DNA of 33,296 nt from Bacillota bacterium (GCA_023388195.1 JAEWGR010000100.1:1-33296), one strand, 5' to 3'. Positions 23,533 through 32,632 are shown, counted from the first letter of the stretch. The notes: generated by a model not told the origin, from the sequence alone. Numbers and translations: made by a program.

Positions 23533-24591
23533 TTAACCATTATTCTGCAGAATCTTATGGCGAAGCTGGCCACAGGCTGCATCAATATCGGTTCCCATCT
23601 CCCGCCGGAGCGTGACATTGAGCTGGTAGCTTTTTAAGAGCTGCTCAAACCTGCCGATATCGGCAGGCGATGGCCGGTACAGCCCGCGTTCAGGGACCGG
23701 GTTGACCGGGATCAAATTAATATTGGCTTGGAGCCCTTTGAGCAGTGCGGCCAGTTCACGGGCATGTACCGGTTGGTCATTAATACCGGCAATCAGGCTA
23801 TATTCGTAAGTAACCCGTCTGCCGGTTATGTTGGCGTAGCGGCTTCCTGCCGCCAGCACTTGCTCGAGGGGGTAATGTTTATTGAGCGGCATAAGCCTGG
23901 TTCTGAGCTCGTTATTGCTTGCGTGCAAAGAGATTGACAGGGTAATGGGAATCCCTTCGGCCGCTAGTTTATCAATAGCGGGCACAATCCCGGCTGTAGA
24001 CAGCGTTATGCTGCGATAACTTAAGTTAAGACAATATGGTTCATGGATGAGGCGGATAAACCGCAAAACATTGTCGTAATTGGCCAAAGGTTCACCTGAC
24101 CCCATAAGCACAATCGAATCGACCTTGTGACCTGCCGGTTTTAATAATTGTTCAATATACAGCACCTGGGCCAGGATCTCGCCGCCAGTAAGGTTCCTGG
24201 CCAGACCACCCAGGGTTGAGGCGCAAAAAGAACAACCCATGGCACAGCCTACCTGGGTGGAAATGCAGACACTATTGCCATAGGGCTGGCGCAAGAGCAC
24301 TGTTTCCACGGCCATGCCATCGGCAAATGCCAGTAAAAACTTGCTTGTTTTGCCGTCGCCGGAATGCTGGGCTGCCTGCTCGCTTAATTGCATAATAGTG
24401 AAGTTGTCCGCGAGTTTGCCACGCTGATCTTTGGCAAGATTGGTCATTGCCGCAAACTCACGTACACCGTGTTTGTACAGCCACTCAACAATCTGCCGGC
24501 CCCGGTACGTCTCAAGGCCCAGTGGTTTTATCACCGCGGCCGCTTCAGCGGCCGTGAGGCCAAATAATTCAGTTTTCGCAGAAACTGTCAT
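23533..24591 (-). CDS. rlmN: Dual-specificity 23S rRNA (A2503) / tRNA (A37) methyltransferase RlmN
   Basis: Radical SAM enzyme that makes 2-methyladenosine. 352 aa. The cluster motif is C116-x3-C120-x2-C123 (GCAMGCSFC). The catalytic Cys pair is expected at the C109 region and C340 (D-A-A-C-G-Q-L-R). L-M-G-S-G-E-P-L-A-N-Y-D is the SAM-binding GEP-like segment. It starts 13 nt after rsmB with an AAGGCGG site. It ends just before the promoter of the FHA/kinase operon. Confidence 0.97.
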   Translation of the reverse strand: MTVSAKTELFGLTAAEAAAVIKPLGLETYRGRQIVEWLYKHGVREFAAMTNLAKDQRGKLADNFTIMQLSEQAAQHSGDGKTSKFLLAFADGMAVETVLLRQPYGNSVCISTQVGCAMGCSFCASTLGGLARNLTGGEILAQVLYIEQLLKPAGHKVDSIVLMGSGEPLANYDNVLRFIRLIHEPYCLNLSYRSITLSTAGIVPAIDKLAAEGIPITLSISLHASNNELRTRLMPLNKHYPLEQVLAAGSRYANITGRRVTYEYSLIAGINDQPVHARELAALLKGLQANINLIPVNPVPERGLYRPSPADIGRFEQLLKSYQLNVTLRREMGTDIDAACGQLRHKILQNNG

Positions 24592-24604
24592 AATTAATAC
24601 CGCC

Positions 24605-25963
24605 TTATTTGTCCCGTCTCATACGGGCTATAAAAAAACCGTCCACACCATCGGTGTGCGGCCAAAGCTGCAACATGGTATCAGCCCGTTTTTCACCTGG
24701 CAGGTATTTACCTGTTGTTTCCAGGCTGAACATAGGCTGATCCCGGAGAAATGCCTGAATAATATTCTGGTTTTCTTCCGGCTCAGTTGTACAGGTACTA
24801 TAGACCAATACACCACCGGGTTTTACACACCGGGCGGCGCTGGCAAGGATCGCTGACTGCAGCCTGGGCAGGTCTTGTAACATCGCCTCTGATTTGCGCC
24901 AGCGGGAATCAGGCTTGCGCCTTAAGACACCCAGCCCCGAGCAGGGAGCATCAACAAGAACCCTGTCAGCCTTAAGGGGATACATGCTGCCCAAATTGAC
25001 AGCGTCGAGTGCAGTTGTGTCAATATTGGTTAATCCCAGACGGCAGGCGTTTTCCCGGGTCAAAGCCAGCTTGTGCTCATAAATATCAGTAGATAAAACC
25101 TTGCCGGTGTTATTCATCAGGGCGGCAAGGTGGGTGGTTTTACCGCCGGGTGCCCCGCAGGCATCAATAATAAACTCACCTGGCTGTGGATCGAGAATAT
25201 GTGCTACCAGCATGGAACTTTCATCTTGTACCTGAAACAGCCCGTCTCGCAGCGAAGCCAGGGTGCTCAGCCCCGGGTGTCCGTAACATACAATACCTTC
25301 CGGTGTCCAGTCTGAAATTTCGCAGGTTACCCCCTCGTCCGTTAACCGCTGCAGCAGTTCGGTGCGGTTGGTTTTCATTGTATTCGTACGGATTGATAAG
25401 GGCGGTGTGGTATTATTAATCCGGCATAATTCCTGACAGGCCGCGGTGCCCAGGCGTGCGGCCCAGCGTGCAATCAGCCATTCCGGGTGAAAATAGGTAA
25501 GTGCCAGGTATTTTACCGGTTCTTTATCCGGATCGGGATATACTACTTTCTCCGGGCTGCGGGCCGCATTTCTCAGTACACCGTTGACAAATTTAACAGT
25601 GCCGGCATGGCCGTATTTTTTAGTCAGTTCAACTGCCTGGTTGCAGGCAGCGGAAGCTGGTACTTTTTCTAAGAAGAATAACTGATACATACCTAAGCGC
25701 AGGATATTCCTAATAATAGGCGCCACTTTTGTAAGCGGGCGGCTCAGATAGCTGCTGAGCATCCAGTCCAAAGTGGCGCCGGCTTTGACAGTGCCATAGA
25801 CTAATTCGGTGATAAACCGCCGGTCCTGATCGGAAAGCTGCCCCTGGGACAGCTGGCGGTTTATTTCACGGGTCAGGGCAATGTTGGCATAAGCACCGTT
25901 TGTTTCAATATCATTAATTACTTTTAGTGCAATTTCTCTGGCGTCAATTTTTTTTGTAGTCAT
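24605..25963 (-). CDS. rsmB: 16S rRNA (cytosine-967-C5) methyltransferase RsmB
   Basis: A 452-aa m5C methyltransferase. A NusB-like RNA-binding region spans about 5-140. The SAM fold has D-A-C-G-A-P-G-G-K-T (267-276), the D-A-P-C341-S-G motif IV and Y-S-T-C391-T-T-E-P-E-E-N with the catalytic Cys391. The start follows DUF116 by 29 nt with a modest GGTGGC site. Part of the priA-def-fmt-rsmB-rlmN cluster common in Firmicutes. Confidence 0.97.
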   Translation of the reverse strand: MTTKKIDAREIALKVINDIETNGAYANIALTREINRQLSQGQLSDQDRRFITELVYGTVKAGATLDWMLSSYLSRPLTKVAPIIRNILRLGMYQLFFLEKVPASAACNQAVELTKKYGHAGTVKFVNGVLRNAARSPEKVVYPDPDKEPVKYLALTYFHPEWLIARWAARLGTAACQELCRINNTTPPLSIRTNTMKTNRTELLQRLTDEGVTCEISDWTPEGIVCYGHPGLSTLASLRDGLFQVQDESSMLVAHILDPQPGEFIIDACGAPGGKTTHLAALMNNTGKVLSTDIYEHKLALTRENACRLGLTNIDTTALDAVNLGSMYPLKADRVLVDAPCSGLGVLRRKPDSRWRKSEAMLQDLPRLQSAILASAARCVKPGGVLVYSTCTTEPEENQNIIQAFLRDQPMFSLETTGKYLPGEKRADTMLQLWPHTDGVDGFFIARMRRDK

Positions 25964-25992
25964 ATAGAGCCACCATCTTTACAATTTGTTTG

Positions 25993-26760
25993 CTAAGTGG
26001 TTTTTAAAAAGCTTTGAATAACCTCTTCCACTTTCTTAAGGTCAACCCGTGTATTGCAGCAGGGCCCAAATGGCCGGCTGTTGAGAACGCCGATTACAGG
26101 CAAGGGAAATACATCCTGGATACCGCTTGTCAAATCCCGCTCACAGGCAATGGCCAGTACTGCGTGGGGCCGGATGCCTTTAATTACCTTTCTGGCTAAG
26201 GTACCGCCGGTTACAACCGCCAGATGGGCGCCATAACGATTGGCCAGGGTTAGCAGATCACCAATTTGGCATTGACCGCATTGATGACAATTGGACACAT
26301 TACGCGTTATTTTATGGGGGCAAGCCTCTTGCTGCAGGCAATGGGGCGTCATAATCAGCAGTTTGGCCGGCTGAACTTTTATATTTTTTTGTTTGATTAA
26401 ATGGTTGCTGACTTCGATAAAAGAGCGTTCAATCCGCTCTTTGTCAACATCAAACAATTTTCCAAGGCAGATAGCGATCGGAAATAAGAGATTAATGGCT
26501 GACCAGGCCAAGCCCTGAAAGACGCCTAAAGTCCTGAACCCAAGGATAGCCAGCAGGATACCGGAAACACCACATATGGCAGCCAAAATAACTGCAGCCA
26601 GCAATGTGCCAAGCAACAAGGGCAGAAAGCTGCTGATATTGGTTAAACCTGGCAGGCTGACCACCCATAATCCATAACTGGATATGACTGCAAGCAGCAG
26701 GCTAATCAGAATTAGTGCTAAAAAAAGCCGTTTGCGGGGCCTGTGTACAACATCAATCAT
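25993..26760 (-). CDS. DUF116 membrane protein
   Basis: A 255-aa protein of unknown function. Three hydrophobic segments lie in the first 95 residues, followed by a Cys-rich soluble part: C-L-Q-Q-E-A-C-P-H-K, C-H-Q-C-G-Q-C, A-C-E-R-D-L and F-G-P-C-C-N-T-R-V-D. The Cys pattern suggests metal or iron-sulfur binding at the membrane; no reaction is known. DUF116 often sits between fmt and rsmB, as here, which supports a link to translation. I start at ATG 26760 with AAGGTGG 5 nt upstream; a GTG three codons earlier overlaps the ribosome site. Confidence 0.88.
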   Translation of the reverse strand: MIDVVHRPRKRLFLALILISLLLAVISSYGLWVVSLPGLTNISSFLPLLLGTLLAAVILAAICGVSGILLAILGFRTLGVFQGLAWSAINLLFPIAICLGKLFDVDKERIERSFIEVSNHLIKQKNIKVQPAKLLIMTPHCLQQEACPHKITRNVSNCHQCGQCQIGDLLTLANRYGAHLAVVTGGTLARKVIKGIRPHAVLAIACERDLTSGIQDVFPLPVIGVLNSRPFGPCCNTRVDLKKVEEVIQSFLKTT

Positions 26761-26772
26761 AAATGCCACCTT

Positions 26773-27714
26773 CTATTCAAATAGGTTGCCTATAGAAAGG
26801 CAGTAGCCGCAAACACAGTCGCTGGCCTTCATCCGCCGTTTTGATGCAGGCTGCACTTCCAGTAATTCGATCAAGCCTTGGCCGGTTTCGATAACAAGAC
26901 CAGATTTAGTTATCTGCACAACCTGTCCCGGTTTTGCACAGGTCTGTATCTCGTTATGAACATTAGTCTGCCAAATTTTCATTGTTTTATTTTGCAGGGT
27001 GCAATAAGCACCAGGCCAGGGATTAAGCCCGCGCACCAGATTATGGATGGCAACAGCCGGCTGCTGCCAGTCAATTCGTTCTGTATCGCGGTCCAGCATG
27101 GGGGCATAGGTGGACTGAGCCTCAACCTGCGGGATTCGTGGCGCATGGCCGGCCGCCAGCTGTTTTAGCGTATCGGCAAGCACACTGGCTCCTAAGTCAC
27201 TGAGTTTGTCATGCAGGCTGCCGGTTGTATCGGTTGGCAGAATGGGCAGCTCAGCTTTTAAAATCATGTCGCCTGTATCCAGGCCGGTATCCATATGCAT
27301 TGTGGTAATCCCGGTTTTGGTTTCGCCATTGATGATGGCCCAGTGTATTGGTGCAGCTCCCCTGTATTTAGGCAGTAATGAAGCATGCACATTGATGCAG
27401 CCATGGGCCGGCAGCGCTAAGATGCGCCGGGGGAGAATCTGGCCAAAAGCGACAACAATGATGACATCCGGTGCGAGTGCACTTAGCTTGTTATAAAATT
27501 CATCGCTCTTGATTGTTTCCGGCTGTAAAACCGGTAGATTATGCGTCAGCGCTACTTCTTTAACAGGTGAATAAGCAAGTTTCTGTCCGCGGCCTTTGGG
27601 GCGGTCGGGCTGGGTAACAACCGCGGCCACCTGCAACTCTTCTTTGATAAGCATGGTTAAACATGGTACAGCAAAATCCGGCGTTCCCATAAATACTACA
27701 CGTAATTTTCCCAT
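26773..27714 (-). CDS. fmt: Methionyl-tRNA formyltransferase
   Basis: Formylates initiator Met-tRNA with 10-formyl-THF. 313 aa, normal length. Key residues: N108, H110 (I-N-V-H-A), S-L-L-P-K-Y-R-G (112-119) and D146 (G-L-D-T-G-D). An OB-fold C-terminal domain follows from about 205. The start lies 4 nt after def, with AAGGGG in the def 3' end, so the formylase and the deformylase are coupled. Confidence 0.98.
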   Translation of the reverse strand: MGKLRVVFMGTPDFAVPCLTMLIKEELQVAAVVTQPDRPKGRGQKLAYSPVKEVALTHNLPVLQPETIKSDEFYNKLSALAPDVIIVVAFGQILPRRILALPAHGCINVHASLLPKYRGAAPIHWAIINGETKTGITTMHMDTGLDTGDMILKAELPILPTDTTGSLHDKLSDLGASVLADTLKQLAAGHAPRIPQVEAQSTYAPMLDRDTERIDWQQPAVAIHNLVRGLNPWPGAYCTLQNKTMKIWQTNVHNEIQTCAKPGQVVQITKSGLVIETGQGLIELLEVQPASKRRMKASDCVCGYCLSIGNLFE

Positions 27715-27718
27715 TCGA

Positions 27719-28171
27719 TTACCCCTTGCGCATGGTTTTGGCTAACTCAATGAACAAAATACCGTCAAGATGGTCTATTTCGTGCTGGAGGGCACGGGCC
27801 AGCAGGCCGACGCCGTTAATCTGAAATTTTTTGCCGCTCCTGTTTACAGCCTCGACAGTAACGGTGGCATACCGCTCAACCTCACCGCACATGCCAGGAA
27901 CACTTAAACACCCTTCGGTACCGCTTTCGCAGCCATCTTTGGCAATAATTACCGGGTTGATGAGTTCGATCAAACCATCACCCACATCGATGACGACGAT
28001 GCGCTGGGACACACCCACCTGCGGTGCTGCTAACCCCACGCCATCGGCAGCATACATAGTTTCTGCCATATCATTAAGCAGGTTTCTGGTTTTACGGTCA
28101 ATCTTACCGACAGGGACGGCCAATTCTTTTAATATCTTGTCGCCTGCTTTTCTAATGTCCATTACCGCCAA
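27719..28171 (-). CDS. def: Peptide deformylase
   Basis: Removes the N-formyl group from new proteins. 150 aa. All three motifs are present: G-V-G-L-A-A-P-Q (44-51), E86-G-C88-L-S, and Q-H130-E131-I-D-H134, giving the Cys/His/His metal site and catalytic Glu. I start at TTG 28171, because GGAGG lies 9 nt upstream and the N-terminus then fits the family; the ATG at 28162 is too far from any site. 69 nt separates it from priA. Confidence 0.96.
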   Translation of the reverse strand: MAVMDIRKAGDKILKELAVPVGKIDRKTRNLLNDMAETMYAADGVGLAAPQVGVSQRIVVIDVGDGLIELINPVIIAKDGCESGTEGCLSVPGMCGEVERYATVTVEAVNRSGKKFQINGVGLLARALQHEIDHLDGILFIELAKTMRKG

Positions 28172-28240
28172 TATATTTTACCTCCTCTTACATCAAACCA
28201 ATTAAAAAAATTTTACCATAATTTTGTTTGCCGCGAAAGA

Positions 28241-30664
28241 CTAAAGGACATTTATAGGGTCAATGTCCACGATGACATCGCGCCGGCTGGCCAGGCCTAA
28301 GCCTGTCAACTGTTTGGTCACAGTGGCCAGTCCCTGGGTTTTTATAAGGATATTCGCCCGGAAGATATCTTTTATCCTATTTACTGAGGCCGGAAACGGA
28401 CCGATAACGTCAGCATCTGTTATCGCCAGCGCTTGTGTAAGTTCTGCCGCCAATTGGCTGGCATTGCGGTGAAGGGATATTTCATCGGCGCCATGTACGG
28501 TTATTTTCACCAGATTCGCATAGGGTGGATAGTTTAACTGCCGGCGGAAGCTAATTTCATTTTGATAGAAGTCCTGGTAATTGTGACCGGCACCGGCGGT
28601 GATCGCGTAGTGTTCAGGATTATAGGTCTGCATAACCACCCGGCCCGGTTTTTTACCGCGGCCGGCTCGGCCGGCAGCCTGGGTCAGCAGGGCAAAGGTC
28701 TTTTCGGCTGCACGAAAGTCGGGCAGATTCAGGGCTGTATCGGCGGAGATGATGCCAACGGCAGTAACGTTGGGGATATCATGGCCTTTGGCCACCATCT
28801 GTGTGCCCAGGAGAATATCATAGTTGCCGGCGGCGAAAGCCGACAATATCTTGTCATGGGCCAATTTGCCACCGGTTGTGTCCTGATCCATGCGGATGAT
28901 GCGGGCTGTCGGAAAGGCGGCAGCCAGAGCTTCTTCCACCTTTTGCGTGCCGGCGCCGAAATAGCGAATATAACGGCTGCTGCATTCCGGGCAAATATCC
29001 GGTACATTATGGCGCTCCCGGCAGTAGTGGCAGCGTAGTACATTGGACGAGGCATGGTAAACCAGGGAAATGTCGCAATGCGGACATTTGAGTACATGGC
29101 CGCATTCGCGGCACAGGACAAAGGTTGAGTAGCCACGGCGGTTCAGCAGGATGACAGCCTGTTCCTGCCTGGCCAATATTTCAGTCAGCATATCCTTCAG
29201 GGCTTGGGAGATGACGCTGCGGCGCCCTTGGGCCAGTTCCTGGCGCATATCGACAACTGTAACCTCAGGCATCGGGGTATTATAGACACGCTGATTCATC
29301 GGAATAAAAACATGGTCTCCCCGGAGCGCTTTGTAATAGGTCTCAACCGCAGGTGTTGCACTGCCAAGCAGCACAACTGCCCCGGCCAGCCGGGCTCTGG
29401 CCAATGCGACCTCACGGGCATGATAACGGGGGGTTTCTTCCTGTTTATAAGTAAACTCATGCTCTTCATCAATAATGATCAGGCCCAACCGGCCGGCCGG
29501 GGCAAACAAGGCCGAGCGGGCGCCGATCACAATGCCAGCCTGACCGGCCTGGAGACGGCGCCACGCATCATGCCGTTCGCCAACAGACAGTTTGCTGTGC
29601 ATGACAACAACATCTTCACCAAAGGCCGCTTTGAATCGGGCCACAATCTGGCTGGTCAACGCAATTTCAGGTACCAGTACAATTGCCTGCCGGTTAAGGC
29701 GCCTTGCTTCGGCAACTGCCCTGATATAAACAAGGGTTTTGCCACTGCCGGTAACACCATGCACTAAGAACGAGGTATGAAGACCGGTGTTAATCGCCGG
29801 TATGATTAAAGCGAGTGCAGCTGCCTGTTCCGGTGTCAGGTCTACTGCCGGCGTCTGCAGACAGTCTCCGCCATAGCTGTTTCTGAAAAAGGGCAGCTGG
29901 CGGGTCGCCACAAGCCCCTGTTCTGCCAGCTTTTTTACTGTGTCCTGTGTGATGTTGAGACTGCGTAACTGTGTCGTGGTAAGGCTCCCGGGCGCAGCCA
30001 GCAAAGCGTTGAGCAGCCGGCGCTGGGCCGCTTTGTGTTTCGGGAGGGTTTGCTCAAGTTGAGCGGCTGTTTCCCGGCTGACGGCCAGATCGATGCTTGT
30101 TATTACACTGGCTTTACCCCGTTTGCGGACAATATCGGCACTGACAATTAGTTTATGCTGTAAAAAGAATTTTATCATAGCCTCCGGGTTGCTTGTCAGT
30201 TTGGCAAAGTCAGTTAACAGGACAGGTCCGTGTTCATATATGTAGGTAAGTACTGTGCGGAATTCAGCCGGTTTTTTGCTTAATAACACAGCTGTCTGCT
30301 CAAGATCAACACCGGCCGGGGCCTGATAGGCCTTCTGTGTTTTAATACCTGACTGGCCGGGAATAAATAAGCGCATAGCTTCACTCAGTGAACACAGGTA
30401 ATATTCACTTAACCATTTGGCCGTGTTCAACATATTACTGTCAAACCAGGGCGCATGATCTAAAATCTCAAGAATTGGTTTTAAGCCTTCGGCTTTTTCC
30501 GGTTCCAGGCCAATAATAAAACCTTCCACCTTGCGGCTGCCAAAAGGCACAAGCACCCGGCAGCCCACCTGTACAGCGGCTAAGTGGGCCGGAATCGTAT
30601 AGGAAAAAGATTTATCCAGGCTGCGGGCCGGGATATTCACAATAACCTGGGCAGTAGTTGACAT
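28241..30664 (-). CDS. priA: Primosomal protein N' (replication restart helicase)
   Basis: SF2 3'-5' helicase that reloads the replisome at repaired forks. About 807 aa. The N-terminal 3'-DNA-binding region covers 1-105. The motor has GVTGSGKT (303-310), DEEH (399-402) and a two-part zinc-binding region with C-x2-C-x5-C-P-H-C and C-H-Y-C ... C-P-E-C. The helicase C half has L-G-T-Q-M-V-A-K-G-H-D. I start at ATG 30664 with GGTGA 4-5 nt upstream; the frame extends six codons to a GTG at 30682. First gene of the translation/rRNA-modification cluster. Confidence 0.96.
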   Translation of the reverse strand: MSTTAQVIVNIPARSLDKSFSYTIPAHLAAVQVGCRVLVPFGSRKVEGFIIGLEPEKAEGLKPILEILDHAPWFDSNMLNTAKWLSEYYLCSLSEAMRLFIPGQSGIKTQKAYQAPAGVDLEQTAVLLSKKPAEFRTVLTYIYEHGPVLLTDFAKLTSNPEAMIKFFLQHKLIVSADIVRKRGKASVITSIDLAVSRETAAQLEQTLPKHKAAQRRLLNALLAAPGSLTTTQLRSLNITQDTVKKLAEQGLVATRQLPFFRNSYGGDCLQTPAVDLTPEQAAALALIIPAINTGLHTSFLVHGVTGSGKTLVYIRAVAEARRLNRQAIVLVPEIALTSQIVARFKAAFGEDVVVMHSKLSVGERHDAWRRLQAGQAGIVIGARSALFAPAGRLGLIIIDEEHEFTYKQEETPRYHAREVALARARLAGAVVLLGSATPAVETYYKALRGDHVFIPMNQRVYNTPMPEVTVVDMRQELAQGRRSVISQALKDMLTEILARQEQAVILLNRRGYSTFVLCRECGHVLKCPHCDISLVYHASSNVLRCHYCRERHNVPDICPECSSRYIRYFGAGTQKVEEALAAAFPTARIIRMDQDTTGGKLAHDKILSAFAAGNYDILLGTQMVAKGHDIPNVTAVGIISADTALNLPDFRAAEKTFALLTQAAGRAGRGKKPGRVVMQTYNPEHYAITAGAGHNYQDFYQNEISFRRQLNYPPYANLVKITVHGADEISLHRNASQLAAELTQALAITDADVIGPFPASVNRIKDIFRANILIKTQGLATVTKQLTGLGLASRRDVIVDIDPINVL

Positions 30665-30724
30665 GTTTTCACCACTTATCACCGAATAAAGAAACAGGGC
30701 TGGCGAAGGCGGGACGCCGATGCG

Positions 30725-30794
30725 GCCCTTATCAGGGCAGAAAGTTATACTTTCAAACAGGATAAAGAGAAGGGGACTGTGCAGTCCCCTTTTT
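30725..30794. terminator. Hairpins upstream of priA, including a probable terminator
   Basis: AAGGGGACT (30770-30778)/AGTCCCCTT (30783-30791) is a 9-bp stem with T-rich ends, better on the plus strand but usable on the minus strand to end the 44-aa ORF transcript. Beside it lie GAAAGT-TAT-ACTTTC (30740-30754), a short palindrome, and GCCCT-TATC-AGGGC (30725-30738). Their role for priA is unknown. Confidence 0.55.
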
Positions 30795-30819
30795 AATTTT
30801 AAACATAGATATTCGCTTT

Positions 30820-30954
30820 TTAATTGTCAAATACCTGCTGGCGGTTGTCCGGGTAATGAGCGGCCATTTCCCAGTCAACCCCCGTGTCCATTGGCAGACG
30901 TTTAAAAAAACGTCTGGCCCGGTGGCGGCGCAGCGGCGAAAAACGCAGTTTCAT
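30820..30954 (-). CDS. Small basic/acidic ORF, 44 aa, unknown
   Basis: Begins MKLRFSPLRRHRARRFFKRL, then turns acidic (M-D-T-G-V-D-W-E-M-A) and ends QQVFDN. Its Arg-rich first half could bind nucleic acid or membrane. AGGAAGTG lies 6 nt before the ATG, and it starts 13 nt after the HMA-like gene, in the same direction, with a hairpin after it. It could be a real microprotein or a chance frame; no function is assigned. Confidence 0.45.
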   Translation of the reverse strand: MKLRFSPLRRHRARRFFKRLPMDTGVDWEMAAHYPDNRQQVFDN

Positions 30955-30967
30955 TTAGGCACACTTC

Positions 30968-31195
30968 CTAACCCTGAATGGAATAGCCAAGTGATTGTAA
31001 CGTTTCTTCAATATAGCCGCTGGGGGTAACTGTTTCGTCATGGGTGACTGCAACCTGGTGAGTGGTTAAGGACACTTTCACTGAGGAGACACCATGAAGA
31101 TGGGACAAAGTATGTTCAATACGATCCCGGCAATGGTCGCCTTTAAGGCCCCCAACACGGTAAATGGATTGTTTGGTATTTTTTTGTGTAGCCAA
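30968..31195 (-). CDS. HMA-like heavy-metal-associated domain protein with degenerate metal motif
   Basis: A 75-aa single-domain protein of the CopZ/HMA fold: a hydrophobic start, then V-G-G-L-K-G19-D-H-C22-R-D-R-I-E-H, V-S-S-V-K-V-S-L and S-L-G-Y-S-I. The usual M-x-C-x-x-C is reduced to one Cys, with Gly in place of the first, so classical two-Cys copper binding is unlikely. It starts with TTG 7-8 nt after AAGGAGG. It may work as a dimer, bind another metal or have lost binding. Sits between metK and the 44-aa ORF. Confidence 0.82.
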   Translation of the reverse strand: MATQKNTKQSIYRVGGLKGDHCRDRIEHTLSHLHGVSSVKVSLTTHQVAVTHDETVTPSGYIEETLQSLGYSIQG

Positions 31196-31265
31196 TGGAA
31201 TACCTCCTTGTTACTGATTGAGTGTCCAGCATAGTTAGTATTACCATTGGTCAATAATTCATTAG

Positions 31266-32462
31266 TTATAGGTTGGCTTCTTTGCGCAGAATTTCCGCTT
31301 TGTCGGTCTGCTCCCAGGGCAGGCTGACATCTGTACGGCCAAAATGACCATAAGCAGCAGTCTGACGGTAGATCGGCCGCCGAAGATTCAGGGATTTAAT
31401 AATACCGGCCGGTCTCAGATCAAAATGTTTGTTGATGAGTTCAACTATTTTCAATTCAGAAATTTTAGCAGTACCGAACGTTTCCACCATAACCGAGACC
31501 GGCCGGGCAATACCGATGGCATAGGCCAGCTGGATTTCGCATTTATCGGCTAAGCCGGCAGCTACTACGTTTTTAGCTACATAGCGGGCAGCATACGCCG
31601 CGGAACGGTCAACCTTTGTTGGGTCTTTACCGGAAAAAGCGCCGCCGCCATGCCGGGCCATGCCGCCATACGTGTCAACAATGATTTTCCGGCCTGTTAA
31701 ACCGGCATCGCCTTGCGGTCCGCCGACCACAAACCGACCGGTTGGATTAATATAGTATTTTGTTTTGGCATCTAATAGTTCCTGGGGCACGATCGGCACA
31801 ACCAGGGCGGCAATTAGATCTTTTTCAATTGTTTCACGGTCTACTTCCGGGCTATGCTGAGTGGACACAACAATGGTATCAATACGCACCGGCTTACCAT
31901 CTTCATACTCAACCGTAACCTGGGTCTTGCCATCAGGACGAAGGTAGTCGAGTTCACCGCTTTTACGAACCTCAGACAGTCTGCGCGCCAGTTTATGGGC
32001 TAGAGCGATTGGCAGCGGCATATATTCGGGGGTTTCGTTGGTAGCATAGCCGAACATCATCCCCTGGTCACCGGCACCTATTGCCTCAATGGCATCCATG
32101 TCGCCCTGCTTTGCTTCCAGGGCTTTGTCTACCCCCATGGCAATATCCGGTGATTGTTCGTCGATTGAGGTTAACACACCGCAGGTTTCACCATCAAAAC
32201 CGTATTTGGCCCGGGTATAGCCGATACTCTTGATGGTTTCGCGGACAATTTTGGGAATATCTACATAGCAATTAGTGGTGATCTCTCCCACTACGTGCAC
32301 GATACCGGTTGTTACCAGGGTTTCGCAAGCAACCCTGGCTGATGGGTCGTGGGTCAGAATCGCATCAAGTACACTGTCGGAAATTTGATCGGCTATCTTG
32401 TCAGGATGGCCTTCTGTGACAGATTCAGATGTAAAAAGCACTCGTTTTTTTTCCAAGATCAT
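31266..32462 (-). CDS. metK: S-adenosylmethionine synthetase
   Basis: Makes SAM from methionine and ATP. 398 aa. Motifs: G-H19-P-D21-K-I-A-D-Q-I-S-D, G-A-G-D-Q-G-M-M-F-G-Y-A (129-140) and the P-loop-like G-G-G-A-F-S-G-K-D-P-T-K-V-D-R-S (272-287). The ATG at 32462 has GGAGGG only 3 nt upstream; a TTG two codons later has better spacing, so the true start may be 32456. Controlled by a SAM-I riboswitch and terminator just upstream, so product feedback is direct. Confidence 0.98.
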   Translation of the reverse strand: MILEKKRVLFTSESVTEGHPDKIADQISDSVLDAILTHDPSARVACETLVTTGIVHVVGEITTNCYVDIPKIVRETIKSIGYTRAKYGFDGETCGVLTSIDEQSPDIAMGVDKALEAKQGDMDAIEAIGAGDQGMMFGYATNETPEYMPLPIALAHKLARRLSEVRKSGELDYLRPDGKTQVTVEYEDGKPVRIDTIVVSTQHSPEVDRETIEKDLIAALVVPIVPQELLDAKTKYYINPTGRFVVGGPQGDAGLTGRKIIVDTYGGMARHGGGAFSGKDPTKVDRSAAYAARYVAKNVVAAGLADKCEIQLAYAIGIARPVSVMVETFGTAKISELKIVELINKHFDLRPAGIIKSLNLRRPIYRQTAAYGHFGRTDVSLPWEQTDKAEILRKEANL

Positions 32463-32477
32463 TATCCCTCCCTGTTT

Positions 32478-32510
32478 ATTAAAAAAAAGAACACCCCCGC
32501 AAGGGGGCGT
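32478..32510 (-). terminator. SAM riboswitch expression-platform terminator
   Basis: Minus strand CGCCCCC-TTGC-GGGGGTG stem followed by TTCTTTTTTTT. It lies 12 nt past the SAM-I aptamer and 15 nt before metK, as expected for SAM-triggered termination. Confidence 0.93.
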
Positions 32511-32522
32511 GATTTTTCGTTC

Positions 32523-32632
32523 ACTCCCATCTTACGGTCTTGCCGCCGGAATTGGCACCGTTTTTAGCCGAATACTGCTAAATGGTTGCCGCGGTTTCAT
32601 CGGGCCAGTCCCTCCACCAACTCTTGATGAGT
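32523..32632 (-). ncRNA. SAM-I riboswitch (S-box)
   Basis: The minus strand shows the S-box blocks: ATCAAGAGTTGGTGGAGGGA, CTGGCCCGATGAAACC, GCGGCAACC, then GGTGCCAATTCC and the P1 3' arm AAGATGGGAGT. P1 pairs ACTCATC (32632-32626) with GATGGGAGT (32531-32523), with bulges. It leads metK and ends in an intrinsic terminator. Confidence 0.97.

Noticed and set aside
28562..29767. Long plus-strand frames opposite priA (158 and 187 aa)
   Set aside because: They mirror priA codons; Gly/Ala/His-rich without recognisable domains or ribosome sites.
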